A stretch of DNA of 48,091 nt from Sulfitobacter sp. (lineage in GTDB: Bacteria > Pseudomonadota > Alphaproteobacteria > Rhodobacterales > Rhodobacteraceae): positions 1 to 48,091 of the forward strand of contig JAFMGZ010000029.1 of NCBI GenBank assembly GCA_017854855.1, given 5' to 3'. Below are positions 32,474 through 42,573 of this stretch, piece after piece (the first letter of the stretch is position 1; every line of letters starts with the position of its first letter). The notes below the pieces were generated by a model. That model was not told the DNA's origin, searched no databases, and saw only the letters and a list, made by a program, of their open reading frames with translations. The translations under genes and the position numbers were made by a program.

Positions 32474-33772
32474 ATGTCAGATTCACAGGGACATTCTGTC
32501 GCTTTTGTTCGGACAGAAACCATTCCACAGTCGGCGGCCCCTTTGACAGCGGCCGGTCCGGTCAAATGGATGCGCGATAACCTCTTTGCTACGCCGGCAA
32601 ATTCCTTGCTGACCGTTGCTGCTCTTTATGTTGTTTACCTGATCTTGTCGGCAACATTGCCGTGGCTGTTGAACGGCGTATGGAATGCGGGCAGCCTGGC
32701 GGAGTGCCGGGAAATATTGCAAGGAACATCCGGGGCCTGTTTTGCCGTTTTGACAGAACGCTGGCCGCAATTGATCTTTGGCTTCAAATACCCATCGACT
32801 GAATACTGGCGGCCTGTCGTCGCATTCCTGTTGATGTTTGTTGCCATGGCACCGGTCCTGTTTTTCGATCTGCCGCGCAAGTTGCTGATTGTTACGGGGT
32901 TGTTTCCTTTCGTGGCCTTCTGGCTGATCTGGGGCGGAACGATCTGGGTACCGATCTTTGCGCTGGTCGGGGTGATCGTGGGTTACCTTGTCTATGCGCG
33001 TTTCGTCGCCAAAAGCTTTGCCATCGGGTTTTTCGGCGGGATCGCCGCCGCCATGGTGGTGTGGTACATCACGGGTTTTATCCTGCCCTATGTCACACCG
33101 GAGGAGCCGTTCCTGACTGCTGTGCCTTCGCGTGATCTGGGTGGTTATATGCTGAACATGATGCTGGGCGTGACCTGTGTGTCGCTTTCGGTGCCGCTGG
33201 GTATTGCATTGGCCTTGGGGCGTCAGTCGTCCATGCCGCTGATCAAATGGATTTGCGTGATCTTTATCGAATTCATTCGCGGTGTGCCGCTGATTACCTT
33301 GCTCTTTGTTGCAAGCGTGATGTTGGCATATTTCTTTCCGCCGGATCAGACAGTCGACCTGTTCTTGCGGGTGGTGATCATGATCACGATGTTCTCTGCG
33401 GCCTATATCGCAGAGGTCATCCGGGGCGGTCTGGCCGCCCTGCCAAAGGGCCAATATGAGGCGGCCGATTCACTGGGGCTGGATTATTCGCAAGCGATGC
33501 GTTTGATCATTCTGCCTCAGGCGCTCAAGATTTCCATTCCGGGGATCGTGAACGTAGCTGTCGGCCTGTTCAAGGATACCACGCTGGTTTCCGTTATCTC
33601 GATGTTCGATATCGTCGGCATGATCCGGGGGCCCATTCTGGCCTCCACTGATTGGAACGGGGTCTATTGGGAACTGTTCTTGTTTGCCTGCGCTGTTTTC
33701 TTTGTCGTCTGCTATGGCATCTCACAATACTCGCAGTGGCTGGAACGCCGCCTTGCGACAGATCACCGTTAA
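32474..33772 (+). CDS. aapM: General L-amino acid ABC transporter, permease AapM
   Basis: A 432-aa permease paired with AapQ. The N-terminus ends its soluble part at VKWMRDNLFATPANSLLTVA and continues through several helices; the core has the EAA loop AEVIRGGLAALPKGQYEAADSLG with YSQAMRLIILPQALKISIPG. About 45 residues longer than the Rhizobium AapM, mostly at the N-terminus and in the central loop. It lies 14 bp before aapP. Confidence 0.94.
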   Translation: MSDSQGHSVAFVRTETIPQSAAPLTAAGPVKWMRDNLFATPANSLLTVAALYVVYLILSATLPWLLNGVWNAGSLAECREILQGTSGACFAVLTERWPQLIFGFKYPSTEYWRPVVAFLLMFVAMAPVLFFDLPRKLLIVTGLFPFVAFWLIWGGTIWVPIFALVGVIVGYLVYARFVAKSFAIGFFGGIAAAMVVWYITGFILPYVTPEEPFLTAVPSRDLGGYMLNMMLGVTCVSLSVPLGIALALGRQSSMPLIKWICVIFIEFIRGVPLITLLFVASVMLAYFFPPDQTVDLFLRVVIMITMFSAAYIAEVIRGGLAALPKGQYEAADSLGLDYSQAMRLIILPQALKISIPGIVNVAVGLFKDTTLVSVISMFDIVGMIRGPILASTDWNGVYWELFLFACAVFFVVCYGISQYSQWLERRLATDHR

Positions 33773-33786
33773 GAAAGGGCTGAAAA

Positions 33787-34554
33787 ATGGCCAAAGCTGC
33801 ACAGTTGAAAGTCTCTGACGAAGTTGCGATTTCGATCCAGAAAATGAACAAGTGGTACGGGTCTTTTCACGTATTGCGTGACATCGACCTGACGGTTTAC
33901 CGCGGTGAACGGATCGTGATTTGCGGCCCTTCGGGGTCTGGTAAATCGACGCTGATCCGTTGCGTGAACGCCTTGGAAGAGCACCAGAAGGGGTCCATCG
34001 AAGTGGATGGCACGCTGCTGTCTTCTGACCTCAAGAACATCGACAAGATCCGTTCAGAGGTGGGGATGTGTTTTCAGCACTTTAACCTGTTTCCGCATCT
34101 GACGATCCTGGAGAACTGCACGCTGGCTCCGATTTGGGTGCGTAAGACGCCCAAGAAGGAAGCCGAAGAAGTGGCGATGCATTTCCTTGAAAAGGTGAAG
34201 ATCCCGGATCAGGCGAACAAGTATCCGGGCCAGTTGTCCGGTGGTCAGCAGCAGCGTGTGGCGATTGCCCGTTCGCTGTGCATGCGCCCGCGCATCATGT
34301 TGTTTGACGAGCCGACATCGGCGCTGGACCCTGAGATGATCAAGGAAGTTCTGGACACGATGATCGAGCTTGCCGAAGAAGGCATGACGATGCTTTGCGT
34401 GACCCATGAGATGGGCTTTGCCCGTCAGGTGGCGAACCGCGTGATCTTTATGGATGAAGGTCAGATCGTTGAGCAGAACGAACCCGAAGAGTTCTTTAAC
34501 AACCCGCAGTCCCCACGGACGCAGTTGTTCCTGAGCCAGATCCTGGGTCACTGA
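33787..34554 (+). CDS. aapP: General L-amino acid ABC transporter, ATPase AapP
   Basis: A 255-aa ABC ATPase. Walker [10 protein letters not shown] is at residues 47-55, the Q-loop is [10 protein letters not shown], the signature [15 protein letters not shown] is intact and Walker B is [13 protein letters not shown], with the switch His in [10 protein letters not shown]. It powers import through AapQM. It ends the operon; an inverted repeat at 34567-34584 separates it from the convergent minus-strand gene. Confidence 0.96.
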   Translation: MAKAAQLKVSDEVAISIQKMNKWYGSFHVLRDIDLTVYRGERIVICGPSGSGKSTLIRCVNALEEHQKGSIEVDGTLLSSDLKNIDKIRSEVGMCFQHFNLFPHLTILENCTLAPIWVRKTPKKEAEEVAMHFLEKVKIPDQANKYPGQLSGGQQQRVAIARSLCMRPRIMLFDEPTSALDPEMIKEVLDTMIELAEEGMTMLCVTHEMGFARQVANRVIFMDEGQIVEQNEPEEFFNNPQSPRTQLFLSQILGH

Positions 34555-34566
34555 ACGATGACTTGA

Positions 34567-34584
34567 GGCAGAGATTTCTCTGCC
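34567..34584. terminator. Inverted repeat between convergent aapP and sixA-like genes
   Basis: GGCAGAGA (34567-34574) and TCTCTGCC (34577-34584) are complementary with only TT between them. It could serve as a weak bidirectional terminator, but no U-run follows. Confidence 0.4.
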
Positions 34585-34594
34585 GACATAGATG

Positions 34595-35086
34595 TCAAAG
34601 CGCGCGCGGCACCACAAAGTGTCGCGCGATTGCTTTTCCCCAATCGGCCTCTTGCCAATCGTCGATGTCGAAATCGGCCACCAATGTCGCCCCTGTCGGG
34701 TATTGGTTGAATTGGGGGTCCTGAGGGGGCTCTGCGACGATCTCCGACGCACAGATGCCGATGCCGGGGTTGTGGCCAAGGATCAAGACGGTACCGCCTG
34801 TGGCACCGCGCAAGACGTTGAGGATGTCGTGGTGAGAGGCCAGGTAAAGGTCGCGGGTGAAGGTGGTGTCGGTCCCTTTGGGCAGGGCCAGACCGATGCA
34901 GGTTTCGCCCGTGCGGGTGGCAGAAGAGCTGAGAACCTGATCCGGGATCAGATCATGCCTGCGCAACCAGTCACCCAATGCCACGGCGGCGGCCCGGCCT
35001 CTTGGGTTCAGGGTACGGTCATGATCGCTGGCCCCGCCGCCGGACCAATCCGATTTTGCATGGCGCATCAGAATGAGACGTTTCAT
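34595..35086 (-). CDS. SixA-like histidine phosphatase, 163 aa
   Basis: A histidine phosphatase of the SixA branch: MKRLILMRHAKSDW with catalytic R8-H9, SSATRTGETC with the next Arg, and VLILGHNPGIG with the second catalytic His. SixA removes phosphate from phosphohistidine of phosphotransfer proteins in E. coli; the substrate here is unknown. ATG 35086 was chosen because the family begins MKxLxLMRHAKS; the frame from 35176 overlaps the upstream gene. It starts 1 bp after the ferredoxin-like gene stop (TGA-A-ATG). Confidence 0.88.
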   Translation of the reverse strand: MKRLILMRHAKSDWSGGGASDHDRTLNPRGRAAAVALGDWLRRHDLIPDQVLSSSATRTGETCIGLALPKGTDTTFTRDLYLASHHDILNVLRGATGGTVLILGHNPGIGICASEIVAEPPQDPQFNQYPTGATLVADFDIDDWQEADWGKAIARHFVVPRAL

Positions 35087-35087
35087 T

Positions 35088-35744
35088 TCAAACCCCTTTG
35101 AACTGTCGCATATGATAGGCAGATTGGTCAGGCATGCGGCCAAAATCCTGCGAAATCGGGCAGGAGCGGCGCACATTGCACCCCAGTTGCATGTTTTCTG
35201 TGCCGCGTGGAGTGTCCAGAAAGGCCTTGCAGCGTGGCACGTCGTAGCCTTGGCCAGTCAGGGCGTCGCCCAGGCAACTGGACAGGCAGGGACGGTCCGT
35301 ACAGGCCGTACAGGGGTTGGGCGGCGGCGGGGGCAGGTCAATGTGTTCCGACAGCGCCAGCGCGCCCCTGAAAGAGACGAAAAGCCCCGCCTGATCATGT
35401 ACGAGCAGCTGAACAGGTGAGCTGTGGATGCGGCCCGTCCGCAGGGCCCAGCTGTAGAAGGGTTTGAACGGCGGGCCACCGAATGGATAGACCGCCGTGG
35501 CCCCCAGATCATCCGCCCAGGCACCGATCACGCGGGTGGACCAACGATCCATCGGATCAGCCATGCCATCGCGCCATTCGGCACTTTGCTGGAATGCGGG
35601 CCAGAAACGGGGTTCATCCGGGCCCAGCATCAGAACGGTCTGACAACCTTTGGGCAGGTCACTGTCTGCGGGGCCGGGATGAAAGCCACCAAGGACAGAC
35701 AGATGGCGCGCCTGCGCCTGTTGGACAAGCGCGCCGAGTGTCAT
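35088..35744 (-). CDS. 4Fe-4S ferredoxin-like protein, 218 aa
   Basis: The C-terminal part carries a cysteine pattern of a 4Fe-4S cluster protein ([15 protein letters not shown], then VPRCKAF and [13 protein letters not shown]), similar in style to the ferredoxin domain of QueG-like proteins, but without the cobalamin domain of QueG. The N-terminal 130 residues ([32 protein letters not shown]) may be a degenerate partner domain. Role unknown; electron transfer is inferred from the cysteines. It overlaps the argB stop by 4 bp. Confidence 0.8.
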   Translation of the reverse strand: MTLGALVQQAQARHLSVLGGFHPGPADSDLPKGCQTVLMLGPDEPRFWPAFQQSAEWRDGMADPMDRWSTRVIGAWADDLGATAVYPFGGPPFKPFYSWALRTGRIHSSPVQLLVHDQAGLFVSFRGALALSEHIDLPPPPPNPCTACTDRPCLSSCLGDALTGQGYDVPRCKAFLDTPRGTENMQLGCNVRRSCPISQDFGRMPDQSAYHMRQFKGV

Positions 35745-36604
35745 CCCTTGCGAATGATGCTGCCTGCACCATGTTCGGTAAACAGCTCAAGCAGGCAGGC
35801 ATTGGGTGCACGGCCATCAAGGATAACGGCGGCGCGCACGCCGCCTTCCAAGGCGTCCAATGCAGTCTGTGTCTTGGGGATCATACCGCCCGCGATGGAA
35901 CCGTCGGCGATCATTGCATTGATCTGCGCCGCTGTCAGTTCCGTCAATACATCGCCTTCGGCATTTTTCACGCCAGCCACGTCGGTCAGCAACAAAAGAC
36001 GATCTGCCTTGAGGGCTGCAGCAATCGCACCTGCGGCTGTATCGCCGTTGATGTTGAATGTTTCGCCGTTCTCGCCCATGCCGAGGGGGGCGATGACAGG
36101 GATGATCCCCTTTTCCGCCAGATCGCGCAGAATGCGTGGGTTTACCTTGGATGGTTTGCCAACCAGGCCCAATGCGGGGTCTTCGGGTTCGCAAACGATC
36201 AGGCCAGAGTCCTTGCCCGACACGCCGACCGCACGGCCGCCCTGTTCAGATATCGCCTGCACAATGCGCGCGTTCACAAGCCCGCTGAGCACCATTTCAA
36301 CCACTTCCATGGTGGCCGCATCGGTCACGCGTTTGCCATTCACGAATTCGGATTTGATGTCGAGCCGCTTGAGCATGTCGTTGATCATCGGGCCGCCGCC
36401 ATGGACGATAACGGGGTTCACACCGACCTGGCGCATCAGCGCCACGTCGCGGGCGAATTCCTCCATCGCGTCGTCACTGCCCATGGCATGGCCACCCAGC
36501 TTGATGACAACGGTCGCATCGGCATAGCGTTGCAGATAAGGAAGCGCTTGGGAAAGCGTTTTGGCGGTGGCGATCCAGTCGCGGTTCATGTCTTGTTTTC
36601 TCAT
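35741..36604 (-). CDS. argB: Acetylglutamate kinase
   Basis: Phosphorylates N-acetylglutamate in arginine synthesis. Family marks: [11 protein letters not shown] (phosphate-binding Lys), [38 protein letters not shown] and LLLTDVAGV. The start is uncertain: ATG 36604 ([10 protein letters not shown]) is given; ATG 36589 (MNRDW) and GTG 36613 are alternatives, and none has a strong ribosome binding site. It lies about 12 bp after engB. In many bacteria argB is regulated by arginine through its own allosteric N-terminal helix, present here as [18 protein letters not shown]. Confidence 0.93.
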   Translation of the reverse strand: MRKQDMNRDWIATAKTLSQALPYLQRYADATVVIKLGGHAMGSDDAMEEFARDVALMRQVGVNPVIVHGGGPMINDMLKRLDIKSEFVNGKRVTDAATMEVVEMVLSGLVNARIVQAISEQGGRAVGVSGKDSGLIVCEPEDPALGLVGKPSKVNPRILRDLAEKGIIPVIAPLGMGENGETFNINGDTAAGAIAAALKADRLLLLTDVAGVKNAEGDVLTELTAAQINAMIADGSIAGGMIPKTQTALDALEGGVRAAVILDGRAPNACLLELFTEHGAGSIIRKG

Positions 36605-36616
36605 TTGTGTCACATG

Positions 36617-37270
36617 TTATTCGAGAGTTGCGATAATTGCACGAAGTGTCGGGATGCCCCAGCCCTTTTCGGATGAGGTCACGACAATCTCTGGATAGGC
36701 GGCGGGGTGTTTGGCAAGCGCCGCACGTACCTGGTCCAAAATCTTGGCGCGTTCGTTTTCTTTGACCTTGTCCGCCTTGGTCAGCACCACCTGAAAGGTC
36801 ACCGCAGAACTATCCAGCAGGCTGAGGATTTCCTCATCCACTTTTTTGACCCCGTGGCGGGCATCAATCAGAACAAAGGCCCTGCGCAGGGTTTGGCGCC
36901 CGCTGAGGTATTGTTTAAGCAAGCGTTGCCATTTTTCCACCACGGGGACGGGCGCATTGGCGAAACCATAGCCGGGCAGGTCGACCAGATAATGGCCTTC
37001 GCCGGCGGTAAAAAAGTTGATTTCCTGCGTGCGTCCGGGGGTGTTGGAGGCGCGCGCCAGCGCCTTCATGCCGGTCAGGGCGTTGATCAGGGATGATTTG
37101 CCCACGTTTGAACGCCCGGCAAAGCAGACCTCCATCCGGTCCGGGTCAGGCAGGCCCGACATGGCCACGACACCTTTGACAAAGAGGGTGTCACCGGCAA
37201 AGAGCAGACGGCCCTGTTCGAGGACCTGTGCATCGGGTTCTTCTGCGACGGGGAAGGGAAGTGTGGTCAT
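36617..37270 (-). CDS. engB: Ribosome biogenesis GTPase EngB (YihA/YsxC)
   Basis: A 217-aa small GTPase. G1 GRSNVGKSS (residues 52-60), G2 TPGRTQ, G3 DLPGYG (97-102) and G4 TKAD are all intact. EngB is needed for 50S subunit assembly. Its start overlaps the MOSC-gene stop by 4 bp (37267-37270). It belongs to the yidC-MOSC-engB-argB order, which recurs in Rhodobacterales as far as I know. Confidence 0.95.
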   Translation of the reverse strand: MTTLPFPVAEEPDAQVLEQGRLLFAGDTLFVKGVVAMSGLPDPDRMEVCFAGRSNVGKSSLINALTGMKALARASNTPGRTQEINFFTAGEGHYLVDLPGYGFANAPVPVVEKWQRLLKQYLSGRQTLRRAFVLIDARHGVKKVDEEILSLLDSSAVTFQVVLTKADKVKENERAKILDQVRAALAKHPAAYPEIVVTSSEKGWGIPTLRAIIATLE

Positions 37271-38019
37271 AGCAGTGTTACCTCATCGCCAATGGACAGC
37301 GTGCCGCCTGTGATGACTTCGGCGTATACACCAAAGTTGTCATGGGCAAAACTGCGCTCAAGCGTGCCAAGGGTATCGGCGTCGCGCAGGCCGGTGACCG
37401 GGTTGGCAGTTGTATGGGCGCAGCGTTTGATCGGTTCGCGCAGGCGCAAGACGGCATCGCCCAGGCGCAGGTCGCGGCCCATCCAGTTGAATTCATCCCA
37501 GGCGGCGGGTCCGTCAATCCAGATATTGCCGCGCCAGCGCTCTTGCTCTAGCGGGCCGCCGATGGCCTGTTCGACTGCGCGGTGCGAGGCAAGGTTCATG
37601 ATGGATACCGACGGATAGTCCGTGTCGGTCATGCCGCGGGATGCCGCGGTGAAAATACCCGTTGGGGCCGCGCGGTTTGCGGGGCACAGGGGGGCGATCC
37701 AGGCTAGAAAACGGGCCACATCCTGAGCGTCGTCAGGGCAGAATGAAAACGGGTCCAGTGCCTGATGGGTGAGGGTGACGCGGCGCGCATCCTGATCCAG
37801 TCGGGCCCACAGACCAGCAAGGGCAGGCGTGCGCGTGCCAATCATGAAGTTCTGGCAAGGCACCCATTCAGGCGCGTCCCTGTTTACCTTGCTGGCCTCA
37901 TGGGTCACCGCCCATGTTCTGTCCCAGGGCATCGTCTGCCCCGGGGTCAGTGCCACCTTTTCAAGGCTCTCGCGCCCGTGGCTCTTTATCGGATACCGAC
38001 AGAGCGCGGAGATTTGCAT
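37267..38019 (-). CDS. MOSC-domain protein, 250 aa
   Basis: A MOSC protein of the YcbX/mARC-like branch. The N-terminal beta-barrel segment ISALCRYPIKSHGRESL is followed by the MOSC core with RWRGNIWIDGPAAWDEFNW and the conserved cysteine in IKRCAHTTANPVTG. MOSC domains bind molybdenum cofactor and move sulfur or reduce N-hydroxylated compounds; the true substrate is unknown. Its ATG overlaps the yidC stop by 1 bp. Confidence 0.88.
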   Translation of the reverse strand: MQISALCRYPIKSHGRESLEKVALTPGQTMPWDRTWAVTHEASKVNRDAPEWVPCQNFMIGTRTPALAGLWARLDQDARRVTLTHQALDPFSFCPDDAQDVARFLAWIAPLCPANRAAPTGIFTAASRGMTDTDYPSVSIMNLASHRAVEQAIGGPLEQERWRGNIWIDGPAAWDEFNWMGRDLRLGDAVLRLREPIKRCAHTTANPVTGLRDADTLGTLERSFAHDNFGVYAEVITGGTLSIGDEVTLL

Positions 38020-39869
38020 TACTTCTTGCCCTTTGTCGCGGGCGCTTTGGCATCGTTTGCGGCCGCTTTCGGTTTGCGTTTGAAGCTGGAGGTGATGTTA
38101 CCCAAGAGATCGGGCTTATACCCCTGGCTGCGCATGATCAGGTATTGCTGGGTGAAGGTGATCGTGTTGTTCGCGATCCAGTATACCACCAGACCCGACG
38201 CGAAACCGCCCAGCATGAACATGAAGACCCAAGGCATCCAGGCAAAAATCATTTGCTGGGTGGGGTCGGTGGGTGCCGGGTTCAGCTTTTGCTGAAGCCA
38301 CATGGAGATGCCCAAAAGCAGCGGCAGGATACCGATAAAGATCAGGGCCATGATGCTGTTGGGCTCTGGGGAACCCCAGGGCAGCCAGCCGTAGAAGTTG
38401 TAGATAGAGGTCGGATCAGGCGCTGACAGGTCGTTGAAAACGCCGAACCACGGGGCATGGCGCAATTCGATGGTGACAAAGATAACCTTGTAGAGCGAAA
38501 AGAAGATCGGGATCTGCATCAGGATCGGCAGACAGCCCGCTGCGGGGTTCACCTTGTTCTTCTTGTACAGCTCCATCATGCCCTGCTGCATCTTTTGGCG
38601 ATCATCGCCTGCAGCTTCCTTGAGCTTTTCCATCTCTGGCTGAAGCTCTTTCATTTTGGCCATGGAAACGTATGATTTATAGGCCAGCGGGAACAGGACC
38701 GCCTTGATGATCAATGTCAGGGCAATGATGGACCAGCCCATGTTGCCGATCAGTTTGTTCAACTCATGCAGCAGCCAAAAGATTGGTTTGGTCAGGAAAA
38801 AGAACCAGCCCCAATCGATGCTGTCGATGAATTTGGCAACGCCTGCGTCCTCATAGGCGCGCAAAGTCGCCCATTCCTTGGCACCGGCAAAGAATTCTGT
38901 GGTGACTTCGGCAGATGCACCTGCCGCGACGGTTTGCGTGGGCAGACGGGTAACGGCGCGGTAGACATCGCTGCGAACGTCATAGGTGAGGGCCTGGTCG
39001 AATGTTTGGCCCGCGCTTGGGATCAAGATTGCCTGCCAGAAATGGTCAGTAAAGCCGATCCAGCCGGAGGTCACACCTTCTTGAACGATGGCCTGACGGC
39101 CCCATTTGGGGTCAATAGGTGCCTCGGAAATGTCATCCCAGTCGGTCTCTGCCAATTCGCCATTGGCGATGGCAACCGCACCTTCATGCAGGATAAAGAA
39201 ATTTTCAAGATCATCAGGCTGGGTGTGCTGGACGATCATACCGTAAGGTGCAAGCGAAACGGGCGCGTCGCCGTTGTTTGTCACCGTCTGCGTCATGGTG
39301 AACATGTAGTTTTCGTCAACTGCAATGGTCCGGCCAAAGACCTGTCCGGCCCCATTGTCCCAGGTCAGCGAGATGGGGGAGCCGACACCCAGGTTCGCGC
39401 CGCCGGTGAGTTGCCACTGCGTGTCTGGGCCGGGGACGGCACCGGCATCAAGCCCGGTACCGGCGGCCCAGCCTTGCAGGGCATAATAGGCATCTGTTGT
39501 GCCTTGCGGCGACAACATGGTGACGATGGGCGCACCATCATCGACGGTGGTGCGGTAATCCTTGAGCTTGAGGTCGTCGATGCGACCGCCCAACAGAGAG
39601 ATGGAGCCGGTCAGGCGCGGTGTTTCAATCTGAATGCGCGGCGCGCTTTCCAGTGCCTCGCTGCCCACAGCGCTGGAGGTGTCGATCGCATCGGGTGCTG
39701 TGCCGGGTGCTGCGGGAATAGCGCCATCTACGGGCGCGCCTGTAGTTGTCTGTGCCGTCGTATCCAGCTGGGGTTCTGGTTCGGGCGGCGGGAATAAGAC
39801 AAACCATGTCAGGATCACAACAAAGCTGAGAGCCGTTGCGAGGATGAGATTTTTGTTCTGTTCGTCCAT
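38019..39869 (-). CDS. yidC: Membrane protein insertase YidC
   Basis: A 616-aa insertase. One N-terminal helix (ILATALSFVVILTWFVLF) is followed by a large periplasmic domain and the five-helix C-terminal core: FWLLHELNKLIGNMGWSIIA, LFPLAYKSYVSMAKMKELQPE, AGCLPILMQIPIFFSLYKVI and WLPWGSPEPNS before the last helices. It inserts membrane proteins alone or with SecYEG. ATG 39869 (MDEQNKNLILA) fits the family better than the GTG at 39881. In many bacteria it follows yidD; here four other genes lie between. Confidence 0.96.
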   Translation of the reverse strand: MDEQNKNLILATALSFVVILTWFVLFPPPEPEPQLDTTAQTTTGAPVDGAIPAAPGTAPDAIDTSSAVGSEALESAPRIQIETPRLTGSISLLGGRIDDLKLKDYRTTVDDGAPIVTMLSPQGTTDAYYALQGWAAGTGLDAGAVPGPDTQWQLTGGANLGVGSPISLTWDNGAGQVFGRTIAVDENYMFTMTQTVTNNGDAPVSLAPYGMIVQHTQPDDLENFFILHEGAVAIANGELAETDWDDISEAPIDPKWGRQAIVQEGVTSGWIGFTDHFWQAILIPSAGQTFDQALTYDVRSDVYRAVTRLPTQTVAAGASAEVTTEFFAGAKEWATLRAYEDAGVAKFIDSIDWGWFFFLTKPIFWLLHELNKLIGNMGWSIIALTLIIKAVLFPLAYKSYVSMAKMKELQPEMEKLKEAAGDDRQKMQQGMMELYKKNKVNPAAGCLPILMQIPIFFSLYKVIFVTIELRHAPWFGVFNDLSAPDPTSIYNFYGWLPWGSPEPNSIMALIFIGILPLLLGISMWLQQKLNPAPTDPTQQMIFAWMPWVFMFMLGGFASGLVVYWIANNTITFTQQYLIMRSQGYKPDLLGNITSSFKRKPKAAANDAKAPATKGKK

Positions 39870-40016
39870 AGGGACCGCCACCTAAATGTCTGTAGAAAAA
39901 CTAGGGTGGTTCAACAGAGTGCAGCGCTAAAGGTCAAGCGGATTCGGCCCGTTCTTTGGCCGATCGGCATGATAGCGACCGTTTGAAGCGCTTTCAAAGA
40001 CAGTGCGGTCCTGACC

Positions 40017-41555
40017 CTAGCGGGTTTTGTTGGTCATGAATTGGGGAACCGCTTGAAGTTTCGCAGTATGAGCGTTGATCCATTCCTCTGTTTTGTCAAA
40101 GGGCATGGGGCGGCCGATGCCGAACCCCTGCACATGATCGCACCCCAGTTGAGCGAGCAGAACATGCTCACCCACTGTCTCAACCCCTTCGGCAAGGGTC
40201 TGGACCTGTAGCCGTTCTGCCATCGTCAGGATGGCGCTGATCATGCGCTGCTGTTCTGGGTCGCGGTCTGCTTTCATGACAAAGGATTTGTCGATCTTGA
40301 TGCGGCTGACCGAAAACCGTTTTATTGATGCGATGGAGGCATTTCCGGTGCCGAAGTCATCCAGATCAATGCTGCACCCAAGTTTCCCCAAGGCATTGAT
40401 ATTTCTGGTAATCATATCATCAGGTGCGCTGGCGATGACGGTTTCCAACACCTCGACCGCCAATCTGTCTGGAGCAAGGTCAAATCGGTCCAACTCCCAT
40501 TTTATCTTTTCCAGCAGCTTTGGATTGCTGAGTTCCGATCCCGCAAAGTTCACCCCGATCTGTGGCACGTGCAGCCCGGCGGCATCCCATGCCTGAAGTG
40601 CTGCGAATGAATTATAGATCATCACCTCTGCGAGCCGTTCCAATTGACCTGCCTGTTCGATCGCGCGCAGGAATTCCTTGGGGGGGATGATGCCCTTGAT
40701 CGGGTGATGCCAGCGCGCCAAGGCTTCAAAACCTGTGATCTGGCCGGTGTCGGTCGAAATCTGTGGCTGGAACCAAGGTTGGATTTGGCCCGTTGCAAGC
40801 GCGTCGACGACATCTTCGCGAAGTTCGGCACGGGCCTTTGTGGCCAGTCGCATCTGATCAGAATAGGTGCGGATGCTTGAGGGGCCGCGATGATGTGCCT
40901 CATGTTGGGCAATGGCCGCCGCCTGCAGCCAGTCCGTGCCGGTTGTGCCCGGCGTCCGATTATGTTGGCAAAATCCGATGGATACCGTGATGTAAATCGC
41001 CAAACCGTCTATTGATATGGGTTCTTCGATTGCGGATTGCAGGCGGCCGGCCATCTGGATGCATAGTTCAAGATCCAGATGCCGGACAGGTTCTGTGCAG
41101 ATCGCAAACCGGGCATCCCCGATCTGACCGACATTGTCATCGGCGCGCAGGGTCACCTTGAGCCGTTCACCGGTGCATTGCACAACCTCATCGGCGGCAG
41201 CCTGCCCGTAACGTTCAATGATCTGATCGAAATCCTCAATCAGAATATAGAAGGCCACGGCCTGTCTGCCTGTCTGCTGGGCGCGCAGGAAAATCTGATC
41301 GGTCAGTTCCTCAAAGGCACTGCGTGGCAAGACGGCAGCAACAGCGGAATGTGCACCTGCGGGACTGCCGAAATTGCCCCCGATGAGGTAGACAATCGGC
41401 AAGACCCCGGCGAGGACGACCAATGCCCCCTCACCGCCGAACCAGAACACCGCAAGGCTGATGGCGGGCAGAAAGGCAAATGCAGGCGGGCTGGATAATA
41501 CCGCTGCAAAGCGCCGCTGCAGTTGTGCGACTGTGATCGGCCAAGATTTCGCCAT
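40017..41555 (-). CDS. Cyclic-di-GMP phosphodiesterase candidate, degenerate GGDEF plus EAL
   Basis: A 512-aa protein with one or two N-terminal membrane helices (residues about 24-60), a degenerate GGDEF domain (IGDARF at 145-150 in place of GGDEF) and an EAL domain. The EAL catalytic set appears complete: E277 in GFEALARW, N336, E371 in EVLE, D399-D400 in DDFGTG, K423 and E456 in AEGVET. It is therefore predicted to hydrolyse cyclic-di-GMP, with the degenerate GGDEF as a possible GTP sensor. ATG 41555 follows AGGGGAG. It lies between ttcA and yidC without obvious functional link. Confidence 0.9.
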   Translation of the reverse strand: MAKSWPITVAQLQRRFAAVLSSPPAFAFLPAISLAVFWFGGEGALVVLAGVLPIVYLIGGNFGSPAGAHSAVAAVLPRSAFEELTDQIFLRAQQTGRQAVAFYILIEDFDQIIERYGQAAADEVVQCTGERLKVTLRADDNVGQIGDARFAICTEPVRHLDLELCIQMAGRLQSAIEEPISIDGLAIYITVSIGFCQHNRTPGTTGTDWLQAAAIAQHEAHHRGPSSIRTYSDQMRLATKARAELREDVVDALATGQIQPWFQPQISTDTGQITGFEALARWHHPIKGIIPPKEFLRAIEQAGQLERLAEVMIYNSFAALQAWDAAGLHVPQIGVNFAGSELSNPKLLEKIKWELDRFDLAPDRLAVEVLETVIASAPDDMITRNINALGKLGCSIDLDDFGTGNASIASIKRFSVSRIKIDKSFVMKADRDPEQQRMISAILTMAERLQVQTLAEGVETVGEHVLLAQLGCDHVQGFGIGRPMPFDKTEEWINAHTAKLQAVPQFMTNKTR

Positions 41556-41670
41556 CGGCTCTCCCCTGCGAGCAACGCAAAGCGCTGCAGTCACGGGGGG
41601 TCTAGCGCAAAAGCGGTATTTCGTGGGTTAACGGCTGCACATCCAATTTAGGCATTTTAGATAAAATGCG

Positions 41671-42498
41671 TCATAGATTCCGGGTGAGCCCTGCGAAATC
41701 AAAGAGATTGGGGTCCAGCAAATGCGAGGGCCGGGCATTCATCAGCGCCCTGAACATGATCTGCCTGCGGCCGGGGCTATTGGTTTCCCAGCCATCCAGA
41801 ATCTGTTTGACCTGCTGGCGCTGCAGCCCGTCCTGAGATCCGCAAAGATCACAAGGGATTATGGGGTAACCCATTGCTTTGCTGAATTTTTCGCAATCAA
41901 CCTCTGCCACATGGGCAAGCGGCCTGTAGAGAAAAAGATCGCCCTCTTCGTTCACCAGTTTGGGTGGCATTGTCGCCAGTCGCCCACCGTGAAACAGGTT
42001 CATGAAAAAGGTCTCAAGGATGTCATCGCGATGATGGCCAAGGACCACGGCGGTGCATCCCTCTTCGCGGGCAATGCGGTACAAATGCCCCCGCCGCAAG
42101 CGCGAGCAGAGCGCGCAAAAGGTCCGACCGGCAGGTATTTTGTCCATCACGATGGAATAGGTGTCTTGGTATTCTATCCGGTGTGGCACGCCCATTTTCT
42201 CAAGGAACGCCGGAAGCACCGTGGCGGGAAACCCCGGCTGTCCCTGATCCAGATTGCAGGCCAGCAGTTCGACGGGCAGCAATCCGCGCCATTGCAGTTC
42301 ATGCAGCACGGCCAGCAAAGTATAGCTGTCCTTGCCACCCGAGAGACAGACCAGCCATTTGCCGCCCGGTTCGATCATGCCGTATTGATCGATCGCCTCG
42401 CGGGTGTGACGCACGATCCGCTTGCGAAGCTTCTTGAACTCCGTGGTTTGGGGGGCACCTTGAAACAGGGCATGAATTTCGTCGGGTTGATCAAGCAT
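41671..42498 (-). CDS. ttcA: tRNA 2-thiocytidine(32) synthetase TtcA
   Basis: A 275-aa PP-loop enzyme that thiolates C32 of certain tRNAs, including tRNA-Arg. The ATP site SGGKDS is at residues 53-58 and the iron-sulfur cysteines are C128 and C131 (FCALC) with C216/C219 (CDLCG), matching the TtcA 4Fe-4S pattern. It is divergent from the DUF3833 lipoprotein gene, with a 75-base promoter gap. A tRNA-Arg(ACG), one of the known TtcA substrates in E. coli, is encoded at 47947 in this window, which is coincidental but worth noting. Confidence 0.94.
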   Translation of the reverse strand: MLDQPDEIHALFQGAPQTTEFKKLRKRIVRHTREAIDQYGMIEPGGKWLVCLSGGKDSYTLLAVLHELQWRGLLPVELLACNLDQGQPGFPATVLPAFLEKMGVPHRIEYQDTYSIVMDKIPAGRTFCALCSRLRRGHLYRIAREEGCTAVVLGHHRDDILETFFMNLFHGGRLATMPPKLVNEEGDLFLYRPLAHVAEVDCEKFSKAMGYPIIPCDLCGSQDGLQRQQVKQILDGWETNSPGRRQIMFRALMNARPSHLLDPNLFDFAGLTRNL

Positions 42499-42573
42499 GA
42501 TCTTGGCTTAGATCAACCTTAATCGCCGATCAAGCGGGTGATGAAAACGCCAGGGAAAAACACGAGGGATTTC

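Noticed and set aside
34592..35101. Plus-strand open frames opposite the sixA-like, ferredoxin-like and argB genes
   Set aside because: They lie fully antisense to genes with clear catalytic motifs and lack ribosome binding sites, as expected for GC-rich shadow frames.
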